A stretch of 64,000 nt of DNA from Lachnospiraceae bacterium (GTDB lineage: Bacteria > Bacillota > Clostridia > Lachnospirales > Lachnospiraceae), in NCBI GenBank assembly GCA_900199595.1, contig FZRB01000014.1, positions 1 through 64,000 on the forward strand, given 5' to 3'. Numbering within the stretch: the first letter of the stretch is position 1; each line of letters opens with the position of its first letter. The position numbers and the translations under genes were made by a program. Positions 8,421-19,000 of this stretch are shown piece after piece. The notes below the pieces were generated by a model, which was given only the letters and a program-made list of their open reading frames with translations, was not told the DNA's origin and searched no databases.

Positions 8421-10496
8421 TTATTCATGATAAGTAAAGCTGTTGGATCTGCTCAGCTCATGCTTATCTTTATCTATCTGCGCAACTGAAAATACATCTC
8501 CTTCCTTCGGTGGTTCTTCTATTTCGTCTGGAATGATCATTATAGTATTTTCATCCACATAAGTGGTTGGTTGTCTTGTATCATTTATAATTATTTTAGA
8601 AAAGGTTGTAAAATTATTACCCCTGGCTACTATGGAACCTGTAGAGGTATTATACGATATATCAGTCAGCTCTATATCATAAAGTCCAAGACGCATATTT
8701 GTCCTTTCATAGGGCTCTGTATATTTGTAGCTGTATCTGTCGCCATATAACATATCATATTGGAGTTCATGAAGACACCAGTTAAATGTGGCATTTCCGG
8801 CTACTGCATCACCATTAAAATATGCTCTGTGTGTATTCTGAATCAGTCCCGGTTTAAATCCCAGAGCTCTGAGCAGGTAATCTGAAACTTCGTATGAATA
8901 CAAATCTTTATCACCAAGCCCTGTATTGAAGCTGCTTACAATAACATACTCCGTCTGGGTTTCAGTACCTTTGTTAAACTGCCCTTCTTCAAAAGTAAGG
9001 CTGGGGATATGATCTCCATAAAGAACAAGTACATAATCCCTGTCTCTGTTATCAAGAGTTTCTTTAAGCTCTCCTATCATCTGATCCATTTCATAGCACT
9101 GGTTCACGAAATAGCCGAACTGATTAGTCAGTTCAGGGTCTCCTGAATCAAGGGTTACTTTAACGTGTTCAATACTTTTCAACTCGCTTTTTGGATAACG
9201 ACCATGTCCCTGTACTGATATTGTATATACAAGATCAGGTTCTTCATCATAATCAAGAGCTTTTATTATTTCTTCCGGAAGACAGTCGTCCTTAGCCCAG
9301 CCGGTAAGAGTTTTATTAAAATGAAGCATATATTCAAGAGAAGTAAATGTCTGAAAGCCAAGACTGGCATAGCTTTCATCTCTTGAATAGAATTTGGCTT
9401 TATTGTTATGTATGGCATGGGTTCCGTAGCCTTCTCTGAGAAGTATCTGGGCTATGCTTTCACAGGGGGTATCAGTAAGAACAGTTTTGTAAGGATACTC
9501 TCCTGCACCAAACAGTTTGCTTTTCATTCCGGTAAGCATTTCAAATTCGGTATTTGCTGTTCCTGCTCCGATCGCAGGTACTGTCAGAAAGCCGCTTGGG
9601 TATTCCTCCTGAAACTTCTTAAAGTTAGGTATGGACTCCTTACTTGTATGAACACCATTTACTCTGCCTATATCAATAAAGGATTCAAGCTGAATAAAAA
9701 TAATATCAGGCAGCTGTTTTACATTGTTTTTATATGAATATTCTACTTTATTAACATTATCCTTTGTTTTTTCAGCAGTATTCAGAATTTTATCTATGGT
9801 CTCTTCGCTGTAATCGTCAGGCTTACTGATACCCTGATCTATAATACTATTGGAAAAACAGTAAACAAATCCATAGGATTTATATGCAGTACCCAGATTT
9901 GTAAATTTATCTGATATCAGTGATGTTTCCAATGCAAGGAATGTCATTATATAAACAACAGTAAAAGAAATCAGTACAACTATACTTCCCTGGACATAAT
10001 TTACCTTTCCTTTGATAATAGGTGTCTTTAGGAATGCAAGAACTATGATAATAATAAATATGATCACACTGGCTACTATTGCAATTCTCTGAGGCAGATT
10101 AAAGTATATATTAAACATACTCAGAACATCTGAAAACATCAGAAAATCAATGGCTGAAAACGGTGTGATTCTATATCCGAGAAGAACAAAATTGATTATT
10201 CCTACACCCAGCCATAACAAAGAAATCAGGCCCATGGCAAATCCTCTTCTTTTGAAAAGAAGAGAAATCGAAAGCGTAAAATATATGATCAATATATTAT
10301 ATAAAAAAACGATTGGATTATGAATGATAAATACAAAAGGACTAAGAAGTGATCTTCGTCCCAGTATTTCAAGAAATACTACTTCGATGACTGATAGAAT
10401 AAAACAGACAATAAGCCATTTCCAAAGAGGAAGATCATATGATTTTCTTATGGCCTTACCTATTTTAGATTTGATTTTTATAAATGCCTCTTTCAT
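8421..10496 (-). CDS. LTA synthase-like membrane phosphotransferase
   Basis: 691 residues. Five hydrophobic segments occupy roughly residues 25-200, followed by an extracytoplasmic alkaline-phosphatase/sulfatase-fold domain. The catalytic Thr is in GAGTANTEFEMLTG, and metal ligands include IQLESF and YGDHIPS, as in LtaS and related phosphoglycerol transferases. About 85 residues follow the enzymatic domain, including YDIELTDISYN and GSIVARGNNFTTF, and look like an IPT/TIG-type beta-sandwich not present in ordinary LtaS. Probable role: adding glycerol phosphate to a cell-surface polymer; the acceptor is not predictable. AAAGG precedes the ATG. A tRNA-Gly gene and terminator lie directly upstream. 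Confidence 0.85.
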   Translation of the reverse strand: MKEAFIKIKSKIGKAIRKSYDLPLWKWLIVCFILSVIEVVFLEILGRRSLLSPFVFIIHNPIVFLYNILIIYFTLSISLLFKRRGFAMGLISLLWLGVGIINFVLLGYRITPFSAIDFLMFSDVLSMFNIYFNLPQRIAIVASVIIFIIIIVLAFLKTPIIKGKVNYVQGSIVVLISFTVVYIMTFLALETSLISDKFTNLGTAYKSYGFVYCFSNSIIDQGISKPDDYSEETIDKILNTAEKTKDNVNKVEYSYKNNVKQLPDIIFIQLESFIDIGRVNGVHTSKESIPNFKKFQEEYPSGFLTVPAIGAGTANTEFEMLTGMKSKLFGAGEYPYKTVLTDTPCESIAQILLREGYGTHAIHNNKAKFYSRDESYASLGFQTFTSLEYMLHFNKTLTGWAKDDCLPEEIIKALDYDEEPDLVYTISVQGHGRYPKSELKSIEHVKVTLDSGDPELTNQFGYFVNQCYEMDQMIGELKETLDNRDRDYVLVLYGDHIPSLTFEEGQFNKGTETQTEYVIVSSFNTGLGDKDLYSYEVSDYLLRALGFKPGLIQNTHRAYFNGDAVAGNATFNWCLHELQYDMLYGDRYSYKYTEPYERTNMRLGLYDIELTDISYNTSTGSIVARGNNFTTFSKIIINDTRQPTTYVDENTIMIIPDEIEEPPKEGDVFSVAQIDKDKHELSRSNSFTYHE

Positions 10497-10519
10497 TTAT
10501 TTGCCTTTACAAGTATAAA

Positions 10520-10546
10520 GACCTGCAATATAAATAATTGCAGGTC
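10520..10546 (-). terminator. Terminator after tRNA-Gly
   Basis: Perfect 10-bp stem (GACCTGCAAT with ATTGCAGGTC) with a seven-base loop, followed on the minus strand by TTTAT. It lies between the tRNA-Gly and the LTA-synthase-like gene, so it should end the tRNA transcript. Confidence 0.75.
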
Positions 10547-10561
10547 CCGATAAATACCAAA

Positions 10562-10580
10562 GTGCGAGACGAGACTCGAT
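10562..10580 (-). repeat. Degenerate copy of the tRNA-Gly 3' end
   Basis: GTGCGAGACGAGACTCGA here matches GCGCGAGACGGGACTCGA at the 3' part of the neighbouring tRNA-Gly with two mismatches. It lies 31 bases further downstream of the tRNA. It may be a remnant of a second tRNA-Gly gene or an old attachment-site scar. Confidence 0.55.
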
Positions 10581-10591
10581 TATATAACAAA

Positions 10592-10663
<72 letters not shown>

Positions 10664-10697
10664 AAAAATTATCTATTGCATTGTCGCAACAGTAGGT

Positions 10698-10726
10698 ATA
10701 TTATCACAAGTTGATATTTGTGTCAA
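10698..10726 (-). promoter_or_regulatory. Promoter of tRNA-Gly
   Basis: Minus-strand TTGACA at 10721-10726 with either TAATAT (10698-10703, 17-base spacer) or GATAAT (10700-10705, 15-base spacer) as -10. The start would be near 10691, about 28 bases before the mature tRNA. Confidence 0.6.
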
Positions 10727-10756
10727 TATTTTTTCTGTATCATTTGAATTATTTTT

Positions 10757-10906
10757 TTAAAATAATATATTCTTCCTGTTTCTTATAAGGGATGCACCTG
10801 AAACAATATTTAGTATACCAAGAGTAATTCCTATAATTATAAGAAGTATTCCAATAGCAATATTTGAACCGCCAACTGTTTTTAGAAGCTTATATACTTT
10901 TTCCAT
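10757..10906 (-). CDS. Small single-pass membrane protein, 49 aa
   Basis: ATG at 10906 to TAA at 10757 gives 49 residues starting MEKVYKLLKTVGG. One strongly hydrophobic segment (IAIGILLIIIGITLGILNIV) lies at about residues 16-35, followed by a short basic tail (RNRKN). AAGGTG lies nine bases before the ATG, a good ribosome binding site, and the gene follows pyrE after 24 bases on the same strand, so it is likely translated from the pyrE message. No family recognised. Reality is supported by the ribosome binding site, spacing and coherent membrane topology; conservation has not been checked. Confidence 0.65.
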   Translation of the reverse strand: MEKVYKLLKTVGGSNIAIGILLIIIGITLGILNIVSGASLIRNRKNILF

Positions 10907-10930
10907 ACCCTGAATCACCTTTCTGTTTAG

Positions 10931-11593
10931 TTACTGTTTAACCCCATATTCTTCATAATATGCATCTATACGCTGCTTAAGCTCTGAATCTATTACGCCT
11001 CTGTCGATAAGATAATCGACGATCTCATTCATAGAAACTATAGCTGCTGTATCAAAACCATAAAGATCCTTTATCTCTTCAAGAGCTCCTTTGTCTCCTT
11101 TTCCTCTTTCACATCTGTTAAGAGAAACCATAAGACCTACTATCTCTATATCAGCCTCGGCTTTTATGATTGGAATGGTTTCTTCCATAGATTTGCCTGA
11201 TGTTGTGACATCTTCTACAACTACAACTCTGTCACCATCATGAAGAGGACTGCCCAGAAGCATTCCAGTATCACCATGATCCTTTGCTTCCTTACGGTTT
11301 GAAGTATATCTGATTTCTTTTCCATAAAGATTATGATATGCAATTGCCGTAGCTACACTGATAGGAATACCTTTATATGCGGGACCAAATACAACATCAA
11401 AATCATCACCGTATGTATTATGAATAGCCTGAGCATAATACTCTCCCAGTTTCAGAAGCTGAGAGCCGGTTATATAAAGTCCTGCATTCATAAAGAATGG
11501 GGATTTTCTTCCGCTTTTAAGAGTAAAATCACCAAACTTCAGTACATTTGAATCAAGCATAAAATCAACGAATTCTTTTTTGTAGCTTTCCAA
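10931..11593 (-). CDS. pyrE: Orotate phosphoribosyltransferase
   Basis: 220 residues. Converts orotate and PRPP to orotidine monophosphate in pyrimidine synthesis. The PRPP-binding signature VVVVEDVTTSGKSM is clear, with FGPAYKGIPI and the flexible-loop region RKEAKDHGDTG also conserved. The start is a TTG at 11593, preceded seven bases away by GGAGG; the ATG inside that spacer is out of frame. It stands alone among pyr genes here, 46 bases downstream of coaBC, so it may be read with the pantothenate operon. Confidence 0.95.
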   Translation of the reverse strand: MESYKKEFVDFMLDSNVLKFGDFTLKSGRKSPFFMNAGLYITGSQLLKLGEYYAQAIHNTYGDDFDVVFGPAYKGIPISVATAIAYHNLYGKEIRYTSNRKEAKDHGDTGMLLGSPLHDGDRVVVVEDVTTSGKSMEETIPIIKAEADIEIVGLMVSLNRCERGKGDKGALEEIKDLYGFDTAAIVSMNEIVDYLIDRGVIDSELKQRIDAYYEEYGVKQ

Positions 11594-11639
11594 GTCATTA
11601 CCTCCGGATATCTAATGGTTTAGTCTTTTACGAACAGAA

Positions 11640-12857
11640 TTATTCTATCACATTTTTATCCTGTTTTAAAGTTAAAACTTTGTCCAGGATTTTGTTGGCA
11701 GCATCGTATTTACTCATAAGCGGAAGCTCAGTTTCATCTTCTCTGGTGATAATAGTGATGATGTTTGTATCAACCTGATATCCGGCTCCCGGAGTCCTGA
11801 GACTGTTGGCGCATATCATATCTGCGTTCTTAGATTCAAGCTTCTTTCTGGAATTTTCGAGTACATTTTCGGTTTCCATGGAAAAACCAACAATAATCTG
11901 ATCATCCTTTTTTTCAGAACCTATGGTTTTAAGTATATCATGAGTTCTTTTAAGACTGATGGCCATATCTTTTTCAGATTTTTTAATTTTTTCATCAGCG
12001 GTATTCTCAGGAGTATAATCAGCAACGGCTGCGGACATAATAATAATATCTGAATCAGCTGCTTTTGCTGTCATTTCCTTAAACATATCCTCGGCTGAAG
12101 TTATATTTATACGATTCACCCCTAATGGAGTCTTAAGATTAACCGGACCTGATACAAGAGTTACTTCAGCGCCTCTGTTTGCTGCAGCACGTGCAACGGC
12201 AAAACCCATTTTACCGGATGAATGATTAGTTATAAATCTGACAGGATCTATATTTTCCTGTGTGGGACCTGCATTTACAAGAATTTTCTTTCCGGCAAGA
12301 TCTTTTTCCTCAGCCAGCTCATAGATTATGCTTTCAACCAGTTCTTCAGGTGAAGGCAGTTTTCCTTTACCGTCATAACCACATGCAAGATGCCCTGAAG
12401 CCGGCTCAATTATTTTAAATCCATATTTCTTCAGCTTCTCTATATTATCCTGAACGATTCTGTTTTCATACATGTATGTATTCATGGATGGTGACACAAG
12501 AATAGGACATCTAGCCGGAAGTACAACAGTCGAAACCATATCGTCAGCTATTCCATTTGCAATTTTTCCGATTATATCTGCTGAAGCCGGGGCAACCATA
12601 ATAAGATCTGCCGATGTTCCAAGTGATATATGTGGTACATTCACATAATCATCCGGATTCTCATCAAAAACGTCAGTGTATACCTTATTTTTGGTAAGCA
12701 CACTAAATGTCTCAGCAGGAATAAAACGGGTTGCATTTTCTGTCATGCATACATGAACATCTGCTCCCTCTTTAACAAGCATACTTGCAACGTCTGCCAT
12801 TTTGTAGGCGGCTATTCCACCGGTTATACAAAGGAGAATTCTCTTATCTTTTAACAT
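11640..12857 (-). CDS. coaBC: Bifunctional CoaBC (4'-phosphopantothenoylcysteine synthetase/decarboxylase)
   Basis: 405 residues. The N-terminal CoaC flavoprotein half (about 1-180) has GGIAAYKMAD, the active-site His in VPHISLG, SPSMNTYMYEN and the Cys-containing ACGYDGKGKLPSP. The C-terminal CoaB half has VNAGPTQENIDPVRFITN and SSGKMGFAVARAA. Together they carry out two consecutive steps of CoA synthesis on 4'-phosphopantothenate. It follows panD in the same direction after about 53 bases, completing a pathway-ordered operon. AGAGGA precedes the ATG. Confidence 0.96.
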   Translation of the reverse strand: MLKDKRILLCITGGIAAYKMADVASMLVKEGADVHVCMTENATRFIPAETFSVLTKNKVYTDVFDENPDDYVNVPHISLGTSADLIMVAPASADIIGKIANGIADDMVSTVVLPARCPILVSPSMNTYMYENRIVQDNIEKLKKYGFKIIEPASGHLACGYDGKGKLPSPEELVESIIYELAEEKDLAGKKILVNAGPTQENIDPVRFITNHSSGKMGFAVARAAANRGAEVTLVSGPVNLKTPLGVNRINITSAEDMFKEMTAKAADSDIIIMSAAVADYTPENTADEKIKKSEKDMAISLKRTHDILKTIGSEKKDDQIIVGFSMETENVLENSRKKLESKNADMICANSLRTPGAGYQVDTNIITIITREDETELPLMSKYDAANKILDKVLTLKQDKNVIE

Positions 12858-12910
12858 ATATTTTCCTCTAATTTATCTTTATGATGCGGTGTCAAAAGTA
12901 TCTTAATCAG

Positions 12911-13300
12911 TTATATATCAAAAAGCTCTCCATGATTTTCATATCTGGTAACTCTCTTGATATGATTTTCTCTGTCAACAAAAACAACCTTAGGAGGATT
13001 CTCCTTAAACTCGTCAGGAGTCATGGAAGCATAGCTCATGATTATAACCCTGTCTCCTTCAGATACAAGTCTTGCAGCTGCTCCATTAAGACATATAATA
13101 CCTGAGCCACGTTCTCCTGCTATGACATAGGTTTCAAGACGGTTACCGTTATCTACATTTGCCACCTGAACCTTTTCGTATTCCATCATACCGCAAGCGT
13201 CCATCAGCTCTTCATCGATCGTAATGCTGCCTACATAGTTAAGTGCTGCCTGTGTAACAGTTGCTCTGTGAATTTTTGATTTTAAATATGTTACCTGCAT
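12911..13300 (-). CDS. panD: Aspartate 1-decarboxylase
   Basis: 129 residues, typical length. A pyruvoyl-dependent enzyme giving beta-alanine for pantothenate. The self-cleavage site Gly24-Ser25 lies in NYVGSITID, with the conserved lysine and histidine in [16 protein letters not shown] and [15 protein letters not shown] downstream. The proenzyme should cleave itself into beta and alpha chains. Lies between panC (upstream) and coaBC (downstream). Confidence 0.97.
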   Translation of the reverse strand: MQVTYLKSKIHRATVTQAALNYVGSITIDEELMDACGMMEYEKVQVANVDNGNRLETYVIAGERGSGIICLNGAAARLVSEGDRVIIMSYASMTPDEFKENPPKVVFVDRENHIKRVTRYENHGELFDI

Positions 13301-13342
13301 TTTATTAATTCCTTATATTTTTTATTTTCCTGACACTTCAAT

Positions 13343-14197
13343 CTATACCTCTGTTATGAAGTTGTCTATGAGTCTTACTTTATTATTTATCTTTACAGCA
13401 ATAGCCACAAGTATTTCCCCGGTTATTTCTTCAACCGATTCCATGGTAAGGTTATTTACAACCTCTACATATTCTACATCAGCCATTGGTTCACTTTCCA
13501 GGAGTGCTGTCATTTTCTCTTTTACTACGTTTGCATTTCTCTCGCCGTTATCAACAAGCTCTTTACCAAGATTAATAGATTTGCTTAAAATAAGAGCTGC
13601 ATTTCTTTCTTCAACATTCATATAGGTGTTACGTGAGCTCATAGCAAGTCCGTCAGCTTCTCTCACTATAGGACAGCCTATAATCTCAAGAGGCATATTT
13701 AAGTCCTTTACCATTCTTTTTATGACAGCAAGCTGCTGGGCATCCTTCTGACCGAAATAAGCTCTGTCAGGACCAACTATGTTGAAAAGCTTTGAGCAGA
13801 CAGTACAGACTCCTCTGAAATGTACAGGTCTGGAAAGACCACACAGATGATTTGTAAGACCATTCATATCTACAAAGGAAACAAAACCATCCTTATACAT
13901 TTCTTCAGGCTCCGGATTAAAAACAAGATCTGCACCTGTAGTTTCACATAACAGACTGTCTCTTTCCAGATCCCTTGGATAAGCCTCCAGATCTTCATTA
14001 GGACCAAACTGAATAGGATTGACAAATACACTTACCACAGTTCTGTCATTATCCTCTACAGATCTTTTTATAAGTGACTGATGACCGGCATGAAGATATC
14101 CCATAGTAGGTACAAGACCAACAGTCTCTCCGTTTTTACGCCATTTTTTTACATATTTTCTTACTTCGTCGACAGTTTTAACAACTTTGATACTCAT
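13343..14197 (-). CDS. panC: Pantothenate synthetase
   Basis: 284 residues. ATP-dependent condensation of pantoate and beta-alanine. LVPTMGYLHAGHQSLIKRS carries the HxGH nucleotide-binding motif, and NPIQFGPNEDLEAYPRDLERD, YFGQKDAQQLAVIKRM and AMSSRNTYM are the remaining family blocks. 46 bases after panB on the same strand, in biosynthetic order. Confidence 0.97.
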   Translation of the reverse strand: MSIKVVKTVDEVRKYVKKWRKNGETVGLVPTMGYLHAGHQSLIKRSVEDNDRTVVSVFVNPIQFGPNEDLEAYPRDLERDSLLCETTGADLVFNPEPEEMYKDGFVSFVDMNGLTNHLCGLSRPVHFRGVCTVCSKLFNIVGPDRAYFGQKDAQQLAVIKRMVKDLNMPLEIIGCPIVREADGLAMSSRNTYMNVEERNAALILSKSINLGKELVDNGERNANVVKEKMTALLESEPMADVEYVEVVNNLTMESVEEITGEILVAIAVKINNKVRLIDNFITEV

Positions 14198-14243
14198 TTG
14201 ATTTTTCTCGCTTTCATTAATCTACTATTTTATGTTAACTAAT

Positions 14244-15077
14244 TTAGCCTCTTACTGCTTCGGCAAGGATTTCGGGTGCGATTGAGTAATTATGCTCTTC
14301 TGCAGGGTATGTGCCGGCCTTTACTTCTGCGTCATAGGCTCTGAAACCTTCTTTCATAACTTCACCAACGTTAGCAAAATGCTTTACGAACTTTGGCTTG
14401 TAATCGCTGAACATTGCAAGCATATCAGCATATACAAGTATCTGGCCGTCTGTACCTGCTCCACCGCCGATTCCGATAGTAGGAATGGTAAGCATATCTG
14501 ATACATAGGTTGCAAGATCTGCAGGAACGCACTCAAGTACGATGGAAAATGCGCCTGCTTCCTCAAGAAGCTTTGCATCATTTATAAGCTTCTTTGCTGA
14601 CTGAATGTCTCTTCCCTGTGCTTTATATCCGCCGAATGCATTAATTGACTGAGGTGTAAGTCCTATATGTCCCATAACAGGAATGCTGGCCTTAACGATT
14701 GCTTCAACCTGAGGAATTATTTCTTCACCACCTTCTAGCTTAACAGCTCCGGCTCTTCCTTCTTTCATAAGTCTTCCGGCATTTATAACTGCATCATAAA
14801 CGCTGGCCTGATAAGACATAAATGGCATATCTATAACTACAAGGCTGTTTTTTGCTCCTCTTGCTACTGCTGCTCCATGGTGGATCATATCTTCCATGGT
14901 TACAGATACGGTATCCGGATAACCAAGCATTACATTTCCAAGAGAATCTCCGACAAGAATTCCGTTTATTCCCGCTTCATCAACAAGCTTTGCAGTTGAA
15001 TAATCATAAGCAGTGAGCATAGAAATCTTCTCACCCTTTTTCTTCATTTCCTTAAAAGTTACACTAGTGTTTTTCAT
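14244..15077 (-). CDS. panB: Ketopantoate hydroxymethyltransferase
   Basis: 277 residues. Makes ketopantoate from 2-oxoisovalerate and methylene-tetrahydrofolate. [36 protein letters not shown] and the metal-binding [15 protein letters not shown] region are conserved. Its start overlaps the stop of the upstream panG gene by four bases (ATGA), so the two consecutive enzymes are translationally coupled. Confidence 0.97.
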   Translation of the reverse strand: MKNTSVTFKEMKKKGEKISMLTAYDYSTAKLVDEAGINGILVGDSLGNVMLGYPDTVSVTMEDMIHHGAAVARGAKNSLVVIDMPFMSYQASVYDAVINAGRLMKEGRAGAVKLEGGEEIIPQVEAIVKASIPVMGHIGLTPQSINAFGGYKAQGRDIQSAKKLINDAKLLEEAGAFSIVLECVPADLATYVSDMLTIPTIGIGGGAGTDGQILVYADMLAMFSDYKPKFVKHFANVGEVMKEGFRAYDAEVKAGTYPAEEHNYSIAPEILAEAVRG

Positions 15078-15931
15078 ATGGCAGTCTCCTTTCCTTTAAG
15101 AACAGCTTCCATCTTACTGTAATCTGTATCTTCATGTTTTTCTTTTGCTATCTTTAATACTTCAAGGGAGCATTTTTTATAGAGCTCCTTATCATCACCA
15201 TTTAGCACCTCAAGATGTTTTACTACGGTACTAATATCATTTCTTTCAAGAGGACCCGTAAGCTGTGCTACAACACCTTTTTCGGTTATACCTACAGCAT
15301 TATCCCTGAATAGGCCACATAATGCCTTTTCAGCCATCTCATCATCCATACCGCATTCTGTAAGCAGCCTTTTGCTGAAGCCATAGATGCCACAGACAAG
15401 ATTACTTGCAACCGCTGATGCCGCATGATATTTAGACTTGGCGGAGGTATCAATTGTTCCTGTCTTAAGACCTGAGGAACTGAAAATATCAACCATCTCA
15501 CTAAGATGCTCGGGACTTCCTTCAATTGTAATAAATGCGTTGGAAAAACTTTTATACGATGTATACTTATCTGAAACAGCATACATGGGATGGACGGAAT
15601 ATCCATAGACCTGATAGGGGCTTCCTTCGAAGATTTCGGAGGAAAGAGCACCACTGGTATGGCAGAAGATCTTGCCATTTGTTTCAGGAAAATGCTTTAT
15701 ATTGTCAAAAACCTGACCTATAGCATTATCACTGACCGTAATAAACACAGCATCGCTTTCTTTAATCAAATCAACTATGCTACTAAAGTATCGGGTATCG
15801 GTAAACTGTGCTGCGTCTGCAGCGTGTTCTGGGTTTCTGCTGAAATAACCGGAAATATCAAAACCTTTAGTTTTAAGATATTTACCGAGTGTGTATCCAA
15901 CACGTCCGGCGCCAATAAATCCAATCCTCAT
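15074..15931 (-). CDS. panG: Rossmann/DUF2520 protein, probable ketopantoate reductase PanG
   Basis: 285 residues. The N-terminal Rossmann motif [19 protein letters not shown] binds NAD(P)H, and the C-terminal helical DUF2520 domain includes [22 protein letters not shown]2520 proteins include PanG, an alternative ketopantoate reductase described in Francisella and found in some Firmicutes. Context supports that role here: it overlaps panB by four bases, panC, panD and coaBC follow, and no panE is seen in the window. Role assignment is family knowledge plus gene context, not sequence alone. A promoter lies about 90 bases upstream. Confidence 0.8.
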   Translation of the reverse strand: MRIGFIGAGRVGYTLGKYLKTKGFDISGYFSRNPEHAADAAQFTDTRYFSSIVDLIKESDAVFITVSDNAIGQVFDNIKHFPETNGKIFCHTSGALSSEIFEGSPYQVYGYSVHPMYAVSDKYTSYKSFSNAFITIEGSPEHLSEMVDIFSSSGLKTGTIDTSAKSKYHAASAVASNLVCGIYGFSKRLLTECGMDDEMAEKALCGLFRDNAVGITEKGVVAQLTGPLERNDISTVVKHLEVLNGDDKELYKKCSLEVLKIAKEKHEDTDYSKMEAVLKGKETAI

Positions 15932-16023
15932 ACTATCACCTCATTTCTAAGGCGACACTGCTTTATTATTTTTTATATATTTTTTCAGGTATAGTTTCCG
16001 TATGGAATACCATCCGAGTACGA

Positions 16024-16053
16024 ATTATACATTAAAGTTTATATTTTTGTAAA
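16024..16053 (-). promoter_or_regulatory. Promoter of the pantothenate operon
   Basis: Minus-strand TTTACA (16048-16053), 18-base spacer, TATAAT (16024-16029). Transcription would begin near 16017, giving a leader of about 86 bases before panG that contains a small ATGG/CCAT inverted repeat. Confidence 0.6.
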
Positions 16054-16089
16054 GAGAAATAAATGTTAAGCATATACATCAGTTTAACA

Positions 16090-19000
16090 TCATAAACTGC
16101 TCTTAAGACTTATGTAGGTACCAAGAAGATCGTTTATTTCTACAAAATCCTTTTTTTCAATAGATTCGCCGAGAACATTCAGGAAGTCTATATCTTCAGC
16201 ACCGTACTCCTTCGTGCATATTTCCTTGTATAATTTTTTAATAAGGCTCATATCTTCAAGATAGGTCGCTTCTCTCATACTTCTTAAGGTATCTATATCG
16301 ATGATAACAGATGCTGTTTCGTTAATTGAATAATCATTATCATCAAATTCCTGAATATCTGATATATCTTCTGCCGCAAATGTTTCTTCAGCTGAAGTAT
16401 CTGCTGACTCTTCTTTATCAGTGATATTTCCTTTTTTAGCCATTTCAGCATATTCAACATCACTTATACCTTTAACGGTATTAACGAATTCAAGATATTC
16501 CTTTATATAATCTGTAATAACCGAAAGGCAATCCTTCATGAGATACAGATTGTCCTTTACATAGCTCTTATTACCTGTATTGACAGCAGACTCGATTCTA
16601 AGTGCGATTTCAGAAGCTTCAACAGCACCAATATTCTGACATCCTGTTCTGATATTATGAATTTTATTTCTAAATCCTCTGTAATCATTATTAAAACGGA
16701 AATCCAGATCATTAATGGCATCTTTATTCTGATTATAAAATGTACTCAGAATTCTGTTGTAGACATCAATGCTTCCGCCGATTTTTTCTAGTGTTGTAAC
16801 CACATCAAAGAAATCTTCAAGTTTCTTAAGGCCTTCGCTGTATCTTGAATCAGATATATACTGGGTTACATCATTTGATTTATATTTTATTTTTTCTTTA
16901 TCAGCAAATCTGACTACAAGTCCGGCAAACACAGTAATATCAAAAGGCTTAAGAACAACGTCTGAGAAGCCTTCATTTATAAGATCCTGGCGATTTTTAC
17001 CTATAGCATCCTCTGACATTGCTATTACAGGAAGAGTCCTGTATTTGTCGTCAGAAAGATCACGTATCTCTTTTAGTGCATCTATACCATTCATAACAGG
17101 CATTACGATATCCATGAATACCATATCATAATCATGATTCATTACCATATCAATTGCACTAAGTCCGCTTGCAGCTGTGTCTACTCTGATATCCAGTGCT
17201 GACATAACATCCATTGCTACATTTCTGCTTATATCAACGTCATCTACGAGAAGAATCCTAAGATCAGGAGCCCACATTCTCTCAGCTTCTTCACGGGATA
17301 CACGTTCAATGGTATTCTCATTCAATGGAATAACAGCTCCGCTTTCATCATACTTTTTCTGAAGAACCGAAACAGTGAAGGTAGAACCGGCACCATCTGT
17401 GCTTTCAACTTCTATATCTCCATTCTGAAGTTGGGCAAGCTTCTTGGCAATAGATAGACTGATACCATTTCCGGTACTCATAACTGTCTTTTTAGACTCA
17501 TCTACATAGTATAGTTCAAATATATGCTCTAGTCTTTCGGGACTTATTCCGGTACCGGTGTCAGATATACTGAATATCATATTTACACTGTTCTCAGGCA
17601 TGGCATCATCAGTAACACTGAACTCATAGCAGTCAACAGAAAGAGTTATTGAGCCTTCTTTTGTATATTTCAAAGCATTTTCGAGTATTATTCCAAGGGT
17701 GGTTTTTATCTTATCAAAGTCACCGATGAGTATATCCGGAATATTTTCACCCAGATCAACAACGAACTTAATTGGCATATCAGAAAGCTTATTAAGCATA
17801 TTATCTGATATATCACAGATAAGTGTGGTTATGGAATAAGGCTCATTAAGAAGTTCCTCTGCTCCCGATTCAAGTCTTGCCAGAAGGATTGTCTCATCAA
17901 CCTTATATAAAACGTCCTCACCCTTTTGTATTATGGTCTTAAGTTCATCTGCAGTATCTTTATCTACACTTCCATCCTTGATCATTGAATTAGCTTTACT
18001 GATCATCGCATTGATAGGAAGTTTGATCTCGTTGCTCATATTTGCCAGGTAGTCAGTTTTAGCAGTATTACTCTTAATTGCATCCTCGTGTTCCTTGGAA
18101 AGGTCCTCAAGCTCTTTATTTTTACCGAGGAATTTATTTCTTAAGTTAATTGTCGTTCCGACAGCAACCAGGACAATTAATATTATTAAAAATATAAATA
18201 AAGCACGAATTATCTTATTTTCAAAAAAACCATCCTTCTTGTTTATAGTAAAGGATAATGTATTATCGCTGGCTGTATTATCACCATTTGTGGCGCTGAC
18301 TATAAATATATAATTACCACCATCAAGGTTAGTATAAACAGCCTGAAGATTATCATTTCCGGAAAGTACCTGAGGCTCATTATCAAAACCTATAAGCTGA
18401 TAGGTTACTTTAATATTCTCTCTGTTTGAATAACTGAGCACACCAAAATCTATCTCAACTCTTTGTGTGTCTGAAGGAATGGAAATAGAATCACCGGCAT
18501 CACTGTAATGTATTATGGTTCCGTCTATGTCTACATCAGTAACGTTTATTTTAGGTGGAATGGTATTTATATAAATGTTCTTGGGATCCAGAGTCAGAAC
18601 ACCTTTTTCGGTACAAATGTAAATAAGACCGTTTTCGTCCATTATACAATGTGAATTAGCCGTTATAATGCTGTTGATACCGTCACCTGTTGACAGATAC
18701 CTTTCCTTAAGGGGAGCGGTTCCCAGAAGCTCATCCTCAGATGTGAAGAGAACACCCTTGGAGCCTATAATGTAAATATCATCATTATTATTTAATATAC
18801 TTGATATATTGTTGGAAAAATCAACATTACTGATTGCTCTGAAGGTACCGTTATAGAAGGAAAGACCATTATTTGTTCCAATCCATAAGCCCTTCTCAGT
18901 ATAAAGTAAAGATGCAACTACGTTTGATGTAAGTCCGTCTTTTTCGCTGTAGGTTGTGATTTTATCATTTTTTATGGTATATAATCCGCCACCATCAGAA

